A DNA stretch of 64,000 bases, taken from contig OX463854.1 in the NCBI GenBank assembly GCA_949825065.1, forward strand, positions 19,778,103 to 19,842,102, in the 5' to 3' direction. The position numbers and the translations under genes are program-made. The notes below the pieces were generated by a model. The model ran no database searches. It was not told the DNA's origin and worked only from the letters and a program-made list of their open reading frames with translations. Positions 44,356 through 56,646 of this stretch are shown here, piece by piece; the stretch's first letter is position 1; each line of letters opens with the position of its first letter. Source of the DNA: Odontocerum albicorne. Taxonomy: Eukaryota > Arthropoda > Insecta > Trichoptera > Odontoceridae.

Positions 44356-44541
44356 TTTTTATCGTGCTTTGTTCTTATAGTTCTCTAATGAGAAGGAGTA
44401 CACCGCCAGCATTAAACATTTTTATCGTGCTTTGTTCTTATAGTTCTCTAATGAGGAGTACACCGCCAGCATTAAACATTTTTATCGTGCTTTGTTCTTA
44501 TAGTTCTCTAATGAGAAGGAGTACACCGCCAGCATTAAACA
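44356..44541. repeat. 63-bp tandem repeat, three copies
   Basis: Units 44356-44418, 44419-44478 (3 bp shorter) and 44479-44541 with GTGCTTTGTTCTTATAGTTC and ACACCGCCAGCATTAAACA. Confidence 0.95.
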
Positions 44542-46384
44542 TTTTTTTATGATTCTCGGTTTGAGAATTTGAATATGTGTTTATTGATGAATTGTGAAAC
44601 GTGCCCTGTTTACTGATATTACCATATTTTTTTATAAACGCATTTTAATAATTAATTGAACATACATTTTGACGAAAGCTATACGGCTTATTTACACGAA
44701 GAAAAAAACCGAACTTACCCCTTCAAATCTCGCTCTCGCTGGATTAATAGTTTATTGTTTTTGTGATTGCTCTTACAGTTAAAGCATATATTATAATAAC
44801 AAATGATTTTGAAGCCAAATTATTATGGAATAATATATATGTCACACTGTGCATTTAAAATTTCAAGTAGAATAAACTGAGTTCAAATATTTTTTTATAA
44901 ATGTAGACGGCTTTAATGTAGGAATTACTGTATGTTGGTTTTCTCCTAAACGTTTTATTTTGTTATTGATCAAAAATTAAATGAAACATTATAAATGAAC
45001 CATCAACTATATTTTTCTTGCAAAATCCATAACTGTAACAGATGTTCACAATGCAAAGATAGTAAACAACATATTCTCATTTTAAATCTCACCCAGAGCG
45101 ACCGATCCCTCGAATTTCTTCATGTTTTGTGTATTTCGAATTAATCTCGTATTTTCGGCTTTAATTCTTTCTACTCTTTATAGTCACCTTAGATTTCCTT
45201 TGTTCTTCCATGTTTCTCCCAGTTCTTCTTCTTCATCGTGACCTCAATGCTGAGGAACGTGATTAACAACTGGTTGAGTATATTCACTTGCTTTTCTTGG
45301 GAAAAATAATACGGTGGATTCCCATTGCCTTTAGCACTGCAGTAGATGTTATTTGAATTATACACGAGTATATAATGTCTATATTGTTAGCCCTGTAGTC
45401 AACATGCAGTGTTTTGGGGTGTAGTAACTAGTACAGAAAGGAAAAGTTCACTTGTGGATGTTAAGTGGAAACAGAAGTGTTGTAGACATGTTTTAGGATA
45501 TACTAATATATGTGTGAGTTGGAAGGATCAGAAGATAGGATATAGGAAATAGTGGGAGTTTCGCTAATTAACTAAGTCATTCACATGGAAATGTGCTTCG
45601 TCTGAAAATAATACATTGTTAAACCCGGAGAACTGTTCAATTTAAATCCTGAATAATTTGAATTTTATAGGGATGGATTTTTTATAGATTTTTATAAGTT
45701 AACCAATAAAATTGACTGCAAGGCCGTACGCGATGAAACAAAAATGTACTTTGTTTTAAGCTACCCTCTAGTTCTTCTGAAAGATTTTTATGAAATAATG
45801 GTACATTGTTTTATAGCAGTTATTATGTTACCATCCCTGAGGTTTTAATTTAAATAACAAAGTTAATTCTAACAAATATATTTAGTATAGCTTTGTGTAA
45901 TTCAGTAAACAGAGCATGTGTTGCTATTCATCAATCTATGGTATTTAGAAAAAAACCCGACGTAAGACATTCTCACGCCGAGAATCATAAAAACATGTTT
46001 AAGGCTGTACTACTTCTCGTTCGAGACATTTCAAAGGACTATAAAAAATATTCTGTGAAATATACACCAAGTGAGATAACATTTTGAAATTATTAAGACA
46101 AATTTCAGCACGTTCAATTAATTGATTTTTTTAAAATACATCTCGTAACATATTATAACTTAGAGATCTAATAATCTTGTATTTTGTTATGTTAATTTTA
46201 GCAATGAAAAATATCAACATAATCAATTGTTTTCATAAAGCACTCTTATCAGGGGAAATAGTCCGCGAACAATTAAAAAAATATAATTATCACTCAAATT
46301 ATGAAATATTGTTAATTGCACATCAGGTTTTGTTGGTTAAATTTAATTAAAAAATAAGGACGAACTTATTTTCAACATATTGAC
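44542..46384. other. Intergenic, nothing clear
   Basis: AT-rich. A short open stretch at 45893-46087 has no recognisable similarity. Decayed LINE sequence is possible near 45400-45560. Confidence 0.35.
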
Positions 46385-46690
46385 GACTTCCTTGACGATT
46401 ACAACGAATAAATGAAGAAAGACTAACAAAACAAATTTTAACCATAACTATTAGTGGAAGGGCGGGAGGGAATAGAGGAAGACCAAAGAAAGTATGTTTA
46501 GATCAATTGAATAATATTTAGAAAGAAGGAAACGTAAAAAGTCAGAATAGTCGTAGTTGTGTGTATGAGAACGTATGTATACGTAGGTGTATGTAAAATA
46601 GGCGAAGGATGTTTGTCGAGTTAGGAAATTCTGGCACTCGATCGTGTCTGTCTACCCCGTCAGCAAAATGTTGTAATATGAATTATTTTG
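46385..46690 (+). repeat. LINE 3' end fragment (family A)
   Basis: AGAAAGACTAACAAAACAAA, GGAAGACCAAAGAAAGTATG and CTGTCTACCCCGTCAGC occur in the same order as in 50600-50700 and 59680-60110: the ERLTKQI ... RGRPKKV end of a LINE RT. Confidence 0.7.
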
Positions 46691-46901
46691 AGTTTCTTTT
46701 CATTTTGGTTTTTTGTAGCCGTAAATCGTCGCGACTTCACATGGGGTAATTACATAGTGGCCTCCTTATTTTACATTACACCTTTTTAAGTACATTTTTG
46801 ACTACAAATTATTTTGCAAACTAAAAATACAGACGACAATTTTCTTTTTTCGTGTGATCCCTCCAAGATAACCAAGTTAGTGATCCAGACATATTAAAGA
46901 G

Positions 46902-47045
46902 CGTGGTTGGGAGATAACATTGTGTTCAACAACATCAATCGAGCCTACGGTTAAGAACCAATGTTGTAGACACGAAATTCGCGGTTTGTCATTAGACGTG
47001 TTGACAAAACTACCACAAGTGAAGAGGAAACACTCGCACATGCAA
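46902..47045 (+). repeat. Dispersed repeat with core ATCGAGCCTACGG
   Basis: Aligns with 10360-10500 (ACATCAATCGAGCCTACGG versus CCATTGATCGAGCCTTCGG, later CGCGGT and CACTCGCACA versus ACTCACACA). Confidence 0.6.
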
Positions 47046-47094
47046 ATATTGTTACCAGACTGGAACCTTTTATTTTTTACTAAGGGATTAATTG

Positions 47095-47143
47095 GCAAGG
47101 CACTTGAACCAACCCAACATGCGGGTTGGTTCAAGTGCCTTGC
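47095..47143. repeat. Perfect 21-bp inverted repeat, 7-base loop
   Basis: Arms 47095-47115 and 47123-47143, starting GCAAGGCACTTGAACCAACC, exact complements around AACATGC. Confidence 0.95.
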
Positions 47144-47647
47144 GAATTAAGTGACGGACGTTGGCATTAAGACATTAAAAATTATGGATTGTTTTACTGT
47201 AGTCATATCCAGGTCATAAAGCAAGTTTTTAATTAAAGTGTATGTAGAGTACATTTGCCGTAAGGAAAGAATAATGTAGAAGGGTGTCCATGATTTTTTA
47301 TTTATTATATATTCAAATTATTTAGTTCATTTATTTATTATTCATTTAAAAATACAGAAGAGGATTTTTTTCTTTAGAACAAATATTTGTTTATTGATAC
47401 AGAAAAATAAAGTTTGAAAGAAGCTAGAAGTTTTATTTATTTCTAAGAAACCTTATATTTTATTTACAAATACACAATGGAAAATTTTAAAGAAATAGAA
47501 AAGATTTTTTTTTATAAACGTATTGGTTGAAACAAGTTATAGAAATTTTATTAAACATAACAATACAACAAACAACATAAAAATACATAAAAAACTTAAT
47601 TTATTATACATAAATAAATTTAGAAAATATTTCACAAATAAAATTAT

Positions 47648-49537
47648 TCACAGTCTGATGATGAATCACTATCACTTGCTTCACTTAAACTTATTATGAA
47701 ATTATGATTTTCACTTATACGGTAAAACATGATTTCTCTTTCCCAATATTCCGACTTTATGTCTTTCACGTGGCTACATATTCTGCTCCACTCTTCAGAG
47801 TTTATCAAAGAAACTTTTTATTTTATTAATTGATCCACTGTATTCAATGTAAACTGTACATTTCTGGAACCAACAACCCTTTGAAAGAGACCCAAATTTT
47901 CTCGATCAGGTTAAGATCAGGGTGATACGGCGGAAGGCGCAAAACATCGAGGCCATGTTCTTGAAGCAGTCTGTCGATTGAAAATTCCTTAAAATTGTTT
48001 TTTTGACACGTTATTAATTTGCACAATTCGGGTTTCAGCATATCGTTATAAAAATGTATATTTTTTCGCGTAAGCCATTGCATCATATCGGCTTTTTAGT
48101 ATTTGAATTTGGCGCAGATTTAATTACTTTGTTGTGATATGATGCGTTGTCTATAACTACAACGGACCGGCGATCTAAATTTGGTATTAGTTTTTCCGTT
48201 AGCCACGTTCTATAATTATCGAAATTCGTATCGTTATGATATTAGGTGTTCACATAAGTTGTGTCCGTTTTTTTTCAAATTTGAAAATGAGCACCAAAAG
48301 TAAAACAAAATAGTAAAGGTTATACGTCATTCGAAAAAAAAATTTCTGCTCTACAAGATATTGTGTTTGCTTTAACGTTACATATATTATTTAAGGGGAT
48401 TTTCATGAATAATATGGTTTAAGCGGTCCTCATCGAAGTCCACTGGTCGTCCGGAACGTTCCATGTCTTTCAGGTCGAAATTACCGTCTTTGATCCCAAA
48501 AACCATCGACGAGCTGTCGTTTTATTCATAGCATGTTCACCGTACACTTCGCAAATGTCGCGAGCAGCTTTATTCCCGGAGGTGTCGAAAATGCTAACTT
48601 TCGTCTACTTGACATTCCATTTTGAAGACTTGTAATCAATAAAATAATGATATGTAACGTAAAAGCAAGCACAGCATCTTGTAGAGCAGAAAATTTTCTT
48701 TCAAATACGTATAACCTTTACCATTTTGTTTTACTTTTGGTGCTCATTTTTAAATTTGAAAAAAAACGAACACAACTTATGTTAACACCCAATAATACCC
48801 GGTCGTTTGGTGTGACTTATAATAAATGAGAAGAAAATTTGGTAAAAATCCGCTTTCACCCCCTGCGTGGACAATAATAAAGCGATATCCTTAAGATATG
48901 GGCTTCCGAAGTCCTTTATTGGAATTAACGCTCCAACCTCTTGAAGATACATGGCTTGTATGTACGTAAGTCTCGTCGTTGTAGACAATTGGCTTTCCTT
49001 TTTCTCTGTGTTTCTTTATTGCTTTTAAATACGCAATTCTTTTTTAATTGTCTTTGGTTTTCTGCCATTTGAATCCCATAGATTTTACAGCCTCCCTCAG
49101 TTTCGTTTCGCCACCGGAAAAATGTATTGATTCCCGTGAAATTGGTAACAATTTAGGGATTGTCGGCAGTACTTTTTAATTTATGTGAAAATCTCAAATG
49201 CATCTCCTAATGACGCACTCATCAAAATTGTCGATCTGTATTGTATTTGGCCGATTGCTTTTCTTTTTTGGTTACTTGATGTCTTCTTCTTTCCCACTGT
49301 TTTTATTGGAATATACAACCAATTTTATGGAACTTTGTGATATTCCTGTGGCCTTTGAGACTCCAGCGATAAAAACCAAAACATCGATGATCTAAAAAAA
49401 ATATAAAATAGTATAAAAATATATAAATAGTATGAACAATAAATACGTAGACATACACACAAATAAAAAAACAACAATAAACAAACCTCACCGCAAGTCT
49501 CTCGTGATTTCTTAACGTAGTCGTAAATATTTAACAT
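47648..49537 (-). pseudogene. DDE transposase gene of insect IS630/Tc1-like type, interrupted by a mariner MITE
   Basis: The minus strand from the ATG at 49537 reads MLNIYDYVKKSRETCGE, a probable intron (donor GAG|GTTTGT, acceptor TTTTTTTTAG, about 49394-49486), then DVLVFIAGVSKATGIS (helix-turn-helix), REAVKSMGFKWQKT, IVYNDETYVHTSHVSSRG (first catalytic Asp), VHAGGESGFLPN, the insertion, then NFDNYRTWLTEKL, VVVIDNASYHN (second Asp), LRLPPYHPDLNLIEKIW (Glu) and an acidic tail SEASDSDSSSDCE to the stop at 47648. A few stops and frameshifts are present, so it is dead. Removing 48242-48792 and one TA joins the halves in frame. Family name not known to me; the C-terminal half recurs at 55999-56640. 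Confidence 0.85.
48242..48792 (-). mobile_element. 551-bp internally deleted mariner
   Basis: Inverted ends of about 150 bp start TTAGGTGTTCACATAAGTTG at 48242 and, complemented, TTGGGTGTTAACATAAGTTG at 48792, with TA on both sides. The middle retains the first part of a mariner transposase on the minus strand (MECQVDES, ARDICEVYGEHAMN, then the region with CCACTGGTCGTCCGG). Same family as 36625-37358. Not autonomous. Confidence 0.9.
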
Positions 49538-50394
49538 GACAGCGCCTTTTCTTTTTCTAGCTTTGTAATGTCACTAGAGTTTGAATTAAGACTAGAAATC
49601 ATGGTGACACTATTTTTTCCCGCATGACATACTAATATTTGAAACTGACCAATCAGCACACAGGAGTTGACTAACACAATCACACGCTCTGTGTACCTAC
49701 GCTATAGTACAATACAGTCACAGATGCTTTCCTTATGACGCGCAGACTCTATTATCCCTTAAAAATGTACATTAAATCAAAAAAAAGAAAAGAAAAGTAG
49801 AAAACAAATTGAGATTGTGAAATTTCAGTTTTCACACTTTTTTCTCAAGAAATGTATTTCGTGATTTTTCAATTATTTTTTTATTGTTTTAATTTTACAA
49901 AGCGCAAATTTTAATTTTTCTGTTATTATATTTAAATAATATTTGAATATAATTTTCCCTAAAAATAATAAAGTATTTTTTGATAAAACAAATTTCAGAA
50001 TAATTTTTTTTAAATAGTATATCATGTGTATTTAATATATCTCTTTTCAAAGTTTCGAAAAAAAACTGTTTCGTTGGAATTTTAAACCATTTTGATGGGT
50101 TATACGTTAGTTTATATGTATTGCATATTTTCCAAGATTAAAAAAACAGAGCTCTGTTATTCGAATTTTTAACTTAATAATTTTGACGTGTTTTTTTTAC
50201 TTTAGGTTAAATTTATTATAAAAACATTATATTTGTGAGAGCAACTTTGAACATTCAATTGAGCTAATAAGTTGGCACAGGACAGTCAGGTGGCAGGGCT
50301 TGATCGCAGGGCTAGGATTAAGGGATGAAGATAATGATGAAGTTTATTTTAATAAACTCATTTGAAAGTTTTTCTTGATGTAATAAATTACTTT
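49538..50394. other. Intergenic, upstream of the DDE transposase
   Basis: AT-rich, no coding sequence supported. The transposon's own terminal repeats could not be found by eye. Confidence 0.35.
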
Positions 50395-50770
50395 ATTAGA
50401 TATTCTGTACATGGACTTCGAACAAGGCTAAAAACAGGCGAATAAATGCTGTTGAAATGCGTGCACTTAGAAGAATAGATGGGGTGATAATGTATGACAG
50501 AATACGGAATAAAGTGATTAGGGATGACTGTGAACTTAAGACTGATGTGTTTAGCAAGATGAAGAAGAGCACTCTGAGATGGTTTGGACACGTGGAATAA
50601 ATTAATGAAGTAAGACTAACAAAACAAATATACAGTACAGATGTGATTGGAACGCGTGGTAGAGGAAGACCAAGGAAAGTATGGTTGGTTTATGTGCATG
50701 ATATTTTATGGAATGAAATGTATAAGACAGAGAAATCTTAGGAGCTGCATGATAAGGTGTGTGGTGTGGG
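50395..50770 (+). pseudogene. LINE RT C-terminal fragment (family A)
   Basis: Reads NAVEMRALRRIDGVIMYDRI, RNKVIRDDCELKTDVFSKM and KKSTLRWFGHVE, then after a stop EVRLTKQIY and GTRGRGRPRKVWLVYVHDIL. Clear LINE RT end, one nonsense codon. Confidence 0.85.
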
Positions 50771-50962
50771 TGTAGACGAAGCAGAATATATGTATCTCAC
50801 AATAGGGAAGTATGTCTTTTCTACCTTCCCTGGTAGGGAGATGACATGGTAATATTGTATATACGAGTATGTAGATATTGTGTAATAGAGAATACATGGG
50901 TTGAACCTGTAAAAACTCTAGTTTTTATTGATACATTCAATTCGTATTCTTCTATATATTGT

Positions 50963-51120
50963 TTAACCTGGTGGGTTTATTGCCATATTATAATATCTTC
51001 TATCCAACCAGAAAAATGTCAAAGAGGCCTGAACGGAAAAAAAGACTGACACCGTTTTGAAAAAAATGGATTTTAACGACAATCGCACCCGCAACCCTCG
51101 GATCTTACCAACTAGGCAAC
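50963..51120 (-). mobile_element. tRNA-derived SINE
   Basis: Minus strand: CTCCGTTGCCTAGTTGGTAA (A box), GAGGGTTGCGGGTGCGATTG (B-box region), GGTGTCAGTCTTTTTTTCC, CTGGTTGGATAGAAGAT and the tail GCAATAAACCCACCAGGTT. Most complete head of the family in this window. Confidence 0.8.
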
Positions 51121-51296
51121 GGAGGTCATCTATACTATGTCGTCAACGGAGGTCTTCTATATTATATCGTAAACGGAGATCGTCTATACTATGTCCTCAA
51201 CGTAGGGTCATTTATACTATGTCATCAATGGAGGTCATCTATACTATGTCGTCAACGGTGGTCATCTATACTATGTCGCTAACGGAGGTCATCTAC
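51118..51296. repeat. 27-bp tandem repeats, about seven copies
   Basis: Units of CAACGGAGGTCATCTATACT plus ATGTCGT with scattered changes. The array starts at the junction with the SINE head and its first unit contains SINE sequence (CAACGGAGGTC), so it seems to have grown from the SINE end. Confidence 0.9.
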
Positions 51297-51408
51297 AAAA
51301 AGCATCAAATGACGTGTTTGTTTAGTTACTAAAATCGGTGAATCTCATTCTGTAAATAAAATCAGCAAAAAGGATCACTGTACTATGGAATAACATTTTC
51401 GTTGTACA

Positions 51409-51989
51409 ATATATAGTACAACCTGGCAGGCAATCTTCCCCAATCAACGTACCAATCAGGAAAATTTTAGAGCTCAAAATGGCATTTTTATCTCTTTTGG
51501 ATCTTTAAAACCACAAATTTGCATTCGTACTCTTTCGTTCCTTTAATACCACAAAGGGGAATCTTTTACACTCCACAATACCATAAAGTGGAATTGTTGA
51601 CACTTGACAATACCACAAAGTGGAATCTTTGACACTCCACAAAGTGGAATCGTTGACACTTCACAATACCACAAAGTGGAATCTTTGACACTCCACAAAA
51701 CCACAAAGTGGAATCTTTGACACTACACGATACCGCTAAGTGGAAACTTAGTTGATGGTTTGATTCTCTTATGCATTTAAGATTACAAAGAAATATTTTG
51801 ACATCTGGTAACTTATTGACAGTAACATATTAGAGTGCTCTCATTAGAACTCTCCTCAGGGAGCTCCTACTAACAAGGAAAACAAATCACGCCTGGTAGC
51901 TAGTCTTGCACTTAAACTTTCTTTAAAAATATTTCTGGTTAGTAAAAAGAGATTGCCATGTGGCAATAAGCCCGCCAGTGGTACTATAT
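51409..51989. mobile_element. Element with inverted SINE-like tails around a tandem array
   Basis: Left end TATATAGTACAACCTGGCAG (51411 on) and right end CCCGCCAGTGGTACTATATA (to 51990) are near-complementary. Both are the SINE tail, pointing outward. Between them lie about six 32-35-bp units of CACAAAGTGGAATCTTTGAC (51549-51750). Confidence 0.65.
51549..51750. repeat. Tandem CACAAAGTGGAATCTTTGAC repeats
   Basis: About six units with spacing of roughly 21-38 bp, including CTCCACAATACCA linkers. Confidence 0.88.
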
Positions 51990-52696
51990 ACATTATTCAA
52001 CAATTTCATGCCACTCATGCTTATGATTTATATAGCTGTTTTCTTTTCAGTCATTAGTCAAACATTTGTTCAACACTTTTAAACCATTTCAGTGTGCTCA
52101 CATGCCTTACGCCACTGTATAAGTAGAACTGAAGAGTCGAAGTTGGAGGCAAGAGTCGGAGTCAGGAGATGCTATTCTAAAATCGACTTTAATTTTTTTA
52201 CATTTTTAAAACTCATCGGCTACGTATAGGTAAATTACATTCTGAAATTATGAACTATGTTCCATCTAGTACAAAAAGCGTGCACTATTATGAGAAATTT
52301 CCGTAGAGATTATTTAAAAAACCAACATTTAAGTAGTTACGCCACATAATTACGTACAACATATGGTTAGCAATATATGTACTATAATTTGAGTCGGAGC
52401 CGAAGTTGGAATCAGAGTTAAAATCAAACATTTAAAATTTCTGGAGTCGGAGTCGAAATTTTTTTTACTGACTCGACAGCACTGTTTATAAGTATATTTC
52501 CTACACTGAGCAATTTCCCTTCTTTTTTGAAGTCATCGCTACTATTTTTTTCACTCAGGTGTGACGCCACTGGAGGAGTGCCTTTGAACAGTGTCGCCTT
52601 CGTCAATATTCGACAATATACCTTCGACGAGTCCTCCAATTTTTCGGATACATTACTCATGGTCAAGGAGACGGTTTGGAGAGGTTTGTAGTTACT

Positions 52697-52895
52697 TGAT
52701 GCGTGGAAGGACGACGTACAAGAGAAAGAATCCCAAGGCGTTATACTGACCAAGTGAGAGACGCAACTGGACTACTCTTAGCAACTGCCCTTCGAGCCGC
52801 GGAGTGTAGGGATGGATGGAGAGAAGTCGTGGGAGGCTATCACGGTAGTCACGATGCTCAGTTACAAGCTTCACGACAGGATGATGATGAATAAG
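52697..52895 (+). pseudogene. LINE RT extreme C-terminal fragment
   Basis: Reads RRYTDQVRDATGLLLATALR, AAECRDGWREVVGGYHGSHD and AQLQASRQDDDE to a stop, the characteristic end of an insect LINE polyprotein. The upstream part is missing. Confidence 0.8.
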
Positions 52896-53054
52896 TAACG
52901 CCACGCTCGTAAAAACTAAAGAAGATTTTGATCTCATAGTGTAGATCCTCGTTGGATGGGAACTTATTTTGTTTTCCATAACATCGTGGGTGGTGGTGGG
53001 ATCGAACTGAACTGTTGAAGCAGACATATAGTACATAACGCCAAACTTTCCTAT

Positions 53055-53650
53055 CACGACTTACTTCCTTCCGCCTTCTTCATATCCATACAGATTCTCA
53101 TGTAACCATACCTTTCTCGGTCATCTTCTACCGCGACTTTTACTATCAGTCTTTCATCAGTTATCTGTTAACATGTCCAAATCACCTCATAATATTCTTT
53201 CCCCCCTACTTGACACATACATTTTAATATTTACATTTATTTTTTTTTCTATATCGACTCACGACATACTCCTCTCAGAGCACACATATTCACTGTATTT
53301 TATCTGCTCCTTTAATTCATTTTCCACGTTCTTTCCCGTACATCAATGTTGGGATTAATACACTATTGTGAACAATAATGTTAACAGATCTTAATATGCT
53401 TGGTTAGAATATGTATCTTTTAGTGCCCACTTGATTTGTTTTCTTTTGCAGGTCGCCTTTCTTTATGTCGTTCCACATTTCCATCGTCTGAAAACATATT
53501 TCCCAAATAGCAGAATTCTTTAATCCGTTCTAATCTCATCATTCACCCAAATGTTGCATTTACTTTTCCTTTCACCCTTTTCAATAACCATGACTGGATT
53601 ATTCAACATTCATTCTTAGACGTTTTTTTTCTTCACATTTTACGTTTATC
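53055..53650 (-). pseudogene. LINE RT thumb and C-terminus (family A)
   Basis: Minus strand reads VMVIEKGERKSKCNIWVNDE, KEFCYLGNMFSDDGNVE, VHNSVLIPTLMYGKE, MCALRGVCRESI and, further on, YYEVIWTC and RLIVKVAVEDDRERYGYM, in the order of LINE RT ends. Several stops and shifts. A less decayed relative lies at 50395-50770. Confidence 0.82.
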
Positions 53651-54516
53651 AAAAGGTAGCTGTGGTCGAAAATGCAATGGAATTAAAAAAGGGGCTGGAG
53701 CTAATATAATACTCGTAGTATTAAATTTCAAATAGCTATTTTTTCAGTTAGATTAACACTTGATTTGATTTTGACTACGTTTGTTCATTCGACCTCATGT
53801 CTTGTACAAATCCCTTACAGAAAGATAGAATCACACCCAATTCCACATACACTCACTGCCTTGAATTCCAATGTGGAGGGGAGAATAATTAATGTTTGTT
53901 TACGTCAACCAGCCAGAGTAAGATGAGGATTGGAAACCTCTTGAGAAGTGTGATAGAAATTGCTCTTGAAATATTCTATAAGTCCCTTTGTCGGAGCACT
54001 CAATCAATGGCCTATATTAGACATCCCAATAACTGGTTGTTTACAATTAAGAATTTTGCAATTGAGAAAAAAATATTTCATATTCATTATCATAGTTGAC
54101 TTCGTTCATTCGAAATGCCTACGTTTTGTCACGTTTGTTGATTCTGTAACCTGAATTTTTAAGGCATTATTTACTTATTATTTTTGTATTCTTTATTTAT
54201 TATTATTTAGGTGATAAACGTTAATTACTCGTATTTATTAATCTATATATTATTTAAAGTTAACACTGTGGAGGTTCAAGTTTAATGTGTTAACAATGTA
54301 GAGGTTAAGTAAATCAATAACAATATTTATAAATTATAGAATAGTTAATTTATAAATTAATAATTTCTTTAACATTTGTACATCTACAAAAATGTGGCCT
54401 CGCCATTCCAACGACATCTTGAACTTCTCCTTTACGTCGATCTTGTAATCTTTTGTGAAAGAACAGCTCGATCTAGATGTCACAGATATGTGGATCACAC
54501 TAACTGTTACTCATAC
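53651..54516. other. Intergenic, nothing clear
   Basis: AT-rich. TACTCGTA at 53710 and 54226. No coding similarity recognised. Confidence 0.35.
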
Positions 54517-54524
54517 ATGTAGCT

Positions 54525-55046
54525 CAGAGGTTCCCAAACTTATTTGGCCTACGGCCTCCTTTCAAAAAAAAAAAATAATCATCGCTACCCTGGATATCTA
54601 CTTTCTTTAAGCGAACAAACAGAAAGATGCAGTGACCAATTTGCGTTCTTTTATCCATTTATATTTCTAGCTACGTTCTAAAGCACAATAAAGAAAGATG
54701 TCGATGCATGCATGCTGGATTCCCGACAATGCGCGACACGCTCGCATGCCAACACTTGCTTGTTAAGAATTTGTCGGCGGACTTGACCACTATCTATGAT
54801 AACTTGTATTTTGTGTGTTTATTTGAAAACTAAAGTAATCACTACGACTTGAACTCTATGTTACACAACAGATGAAACATGTACGAACTGGTTTTTTAAA
54901 ATTTTATTTTATTCTCTCCTTTTTTCTTGATGCTTCCACCAGTCCCTTATTTTTATTGAATTGCACCCGAGGCTACTACCGTCCCCTGCCCCTGGATCGT
55001 TCCAGCGCCCCCCGAAGGACGGTATTGCCCACTTTGCGAAGCACTG
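54525..55046. mobile_element. 522-bp non-autonomous hAT element
   Basis: Left end CAGAGGTTCCCAAACTTATT and the complement of the right end CAGTGCTTCGCAAAGTGGG fit hAT termini. The flanking octamers ATGTAGCT (54517-54524) and GTCTAGCT (55047-55054) match at six of eight, as expected for an aged 8-bp duplication. No transposase. Confidence 0.72.
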
Positions 55047-55998
55047 GTCTAGCTGCTCGAGAACAGATAGCTCTTATATTGTAAATGGAAAGCGAAGACG
55101 TGACGTGAAGTTTGTTTGAAATGAGTGCACACCGGCAAACTCATCGACCACACCGCTATACTTGATCCAATGGCATACCGGGGGGAGACGATCGGAGTAA
55201 ACGTTATTGGGTGGATGAAGAAAGGTTGGTTATTGAAAATTTGGCGTTCCTTATTAAGTAGAAAATTGAGGATGAGAGATAAACTTTTCTCAAAGGGGAA
55301 ACAATAAGAAAGGAGTCGTTCCTCCTGCATTCAGACTCGGGATCTCTAAGACCATTCGGCTAAAGGCGTTTGTTTATCTAGTTATGGAATTGGAGTTCAT
55401 ATTAAGACTTACTATAAGGCAATCAGAGGAACCAAAGATTAACTGTAAAAAAGTGCTGTTAATACTCATATTCATGACTAAGCTACTTACGAGTATGTAA
55501 CATACTACTTAAATAAAAAAAATGTTGCAATAAAGAAACGTTTTCAGTGAACGTTCAAAAAAATAAACACTAGCTGTTTTGATGAACTTACCTATAATAT
55601 AAAATTTAATATAAAAAGAGTATAAATGGTATTTCACTTTATTACGAGTACATTGAATTTCTGAGTTAAAAAAGTAATTTTGCTTAAGCTAATTAAGGAA
55701 AATTTGAAATAAATTTTGAAAGTTGTTTTATGTTTCCTGAAAAAGCATTGCTTTTTAAAAAATCGAATCGAGATATAAAACTCAATACGGCAATTCTTGC
55801 TTTTTACTCGACGCAGTATCATTTCGTTTGTAACTCAAAATTCTTGATATTATATGATTTACTACAAAAAACTCAATCATCATAGGGAACTACCAAAGTT
55901 AGAGCAAAAATAGATTTTACTAGAAATGAAAAATTGAGATAAAGTTCATGAAATCTTTATTAAATCAAATTCATAAATCAAAACCAAAATAATTATGT

Positions 55999-56420
55999 TT
56001 AATCATAATCTGAATCCAAAAATTCGACACCCGAAAGAGTAGACTCGTTTTCTGCCAATTCAACATCGAACTCGTCTTCGCTGTCGTTGCTACTATCATT
56101 TATATTTACGACGAGGTCATCCATATTCCCATATAGTGTATTACCTTGGTCATAGTATTTTTTTTCTATTATTTCTAAATGTTGGAACAACTTCTCCAAT
56201 TTTCAGTGGTTATGGCACTGAATTCATGTTTGGCGAGCTCTTTTACATTGCTACCACTCCCGATATTTTTTTGAGCGACTTTCCGTTTAACCAAAGCCCA
56301 TATCAGTTCTATAGGATTTAAGTCACAGAGGTAAGGTGGAAGTCTAACCACAATTTGACCATGTTCTCCTAGAATTCTGTCTATTCCACTGTGACTTAAA
56401 AGAGCTCGCCGAACATGCAT
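55999..56420 (-). pseudogene. DDE transposase C-terminal half (left arm and centre)
   Basis: Minus strand from 56420: DRILGEHGQIVVRLPPYLCD then LNPIELIWALVKRKVAQKN (catalytic Glu motif), KHEFSAITTENWRSC, a frameshift, IIEKKYYDQGNTLYGNMDDL and an acidic tail ending DSDYD at a stop at 55999. Related to 47648-49537 but a different subfamily. The N-terminal half and the first two catalytic Asp residues are absent. Confidence 0.85.
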
Positions 56421-56646
56421 TCAGTGCCATAACCACTGAAAATTGGAGAAGTTGTTGCCAACATGTATAAAAAATAGACGAAAAAAAATACTATGACCAA
56501 GATAATACACTATATGGGAATATGGATGACCTCGTTGTAAATATAAATGATAGTAGCAACGACAGCGAAGACGAGTTCGATGTTGAATTGGCAGAAAACG
56601 AGTCTACTCTTTCGGGTGTCGAATTTTTGGATTCAGATTATGATTA
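56405..56646 (+). pseudogene. DDE transposase C-terminus (right arm)
   Basis: Plus-strand mirror of the left arm: AFSAITTENWRSCCQHV, a stop, then KYYDQDNTLYGNMDDLVVNI and the same acidic tail to TAA at 56644-56646. It has no catalytic motif. Confidence 0.82.

Noticed and set aside
44364..44552. 62-residue open frame
   Set aside because: Translation of the 63-bp tandem repeat only.
51057..51332. 91-residue open frame
   Set aside because: Translation of a SINE head and the 27-bp tandem repeat.
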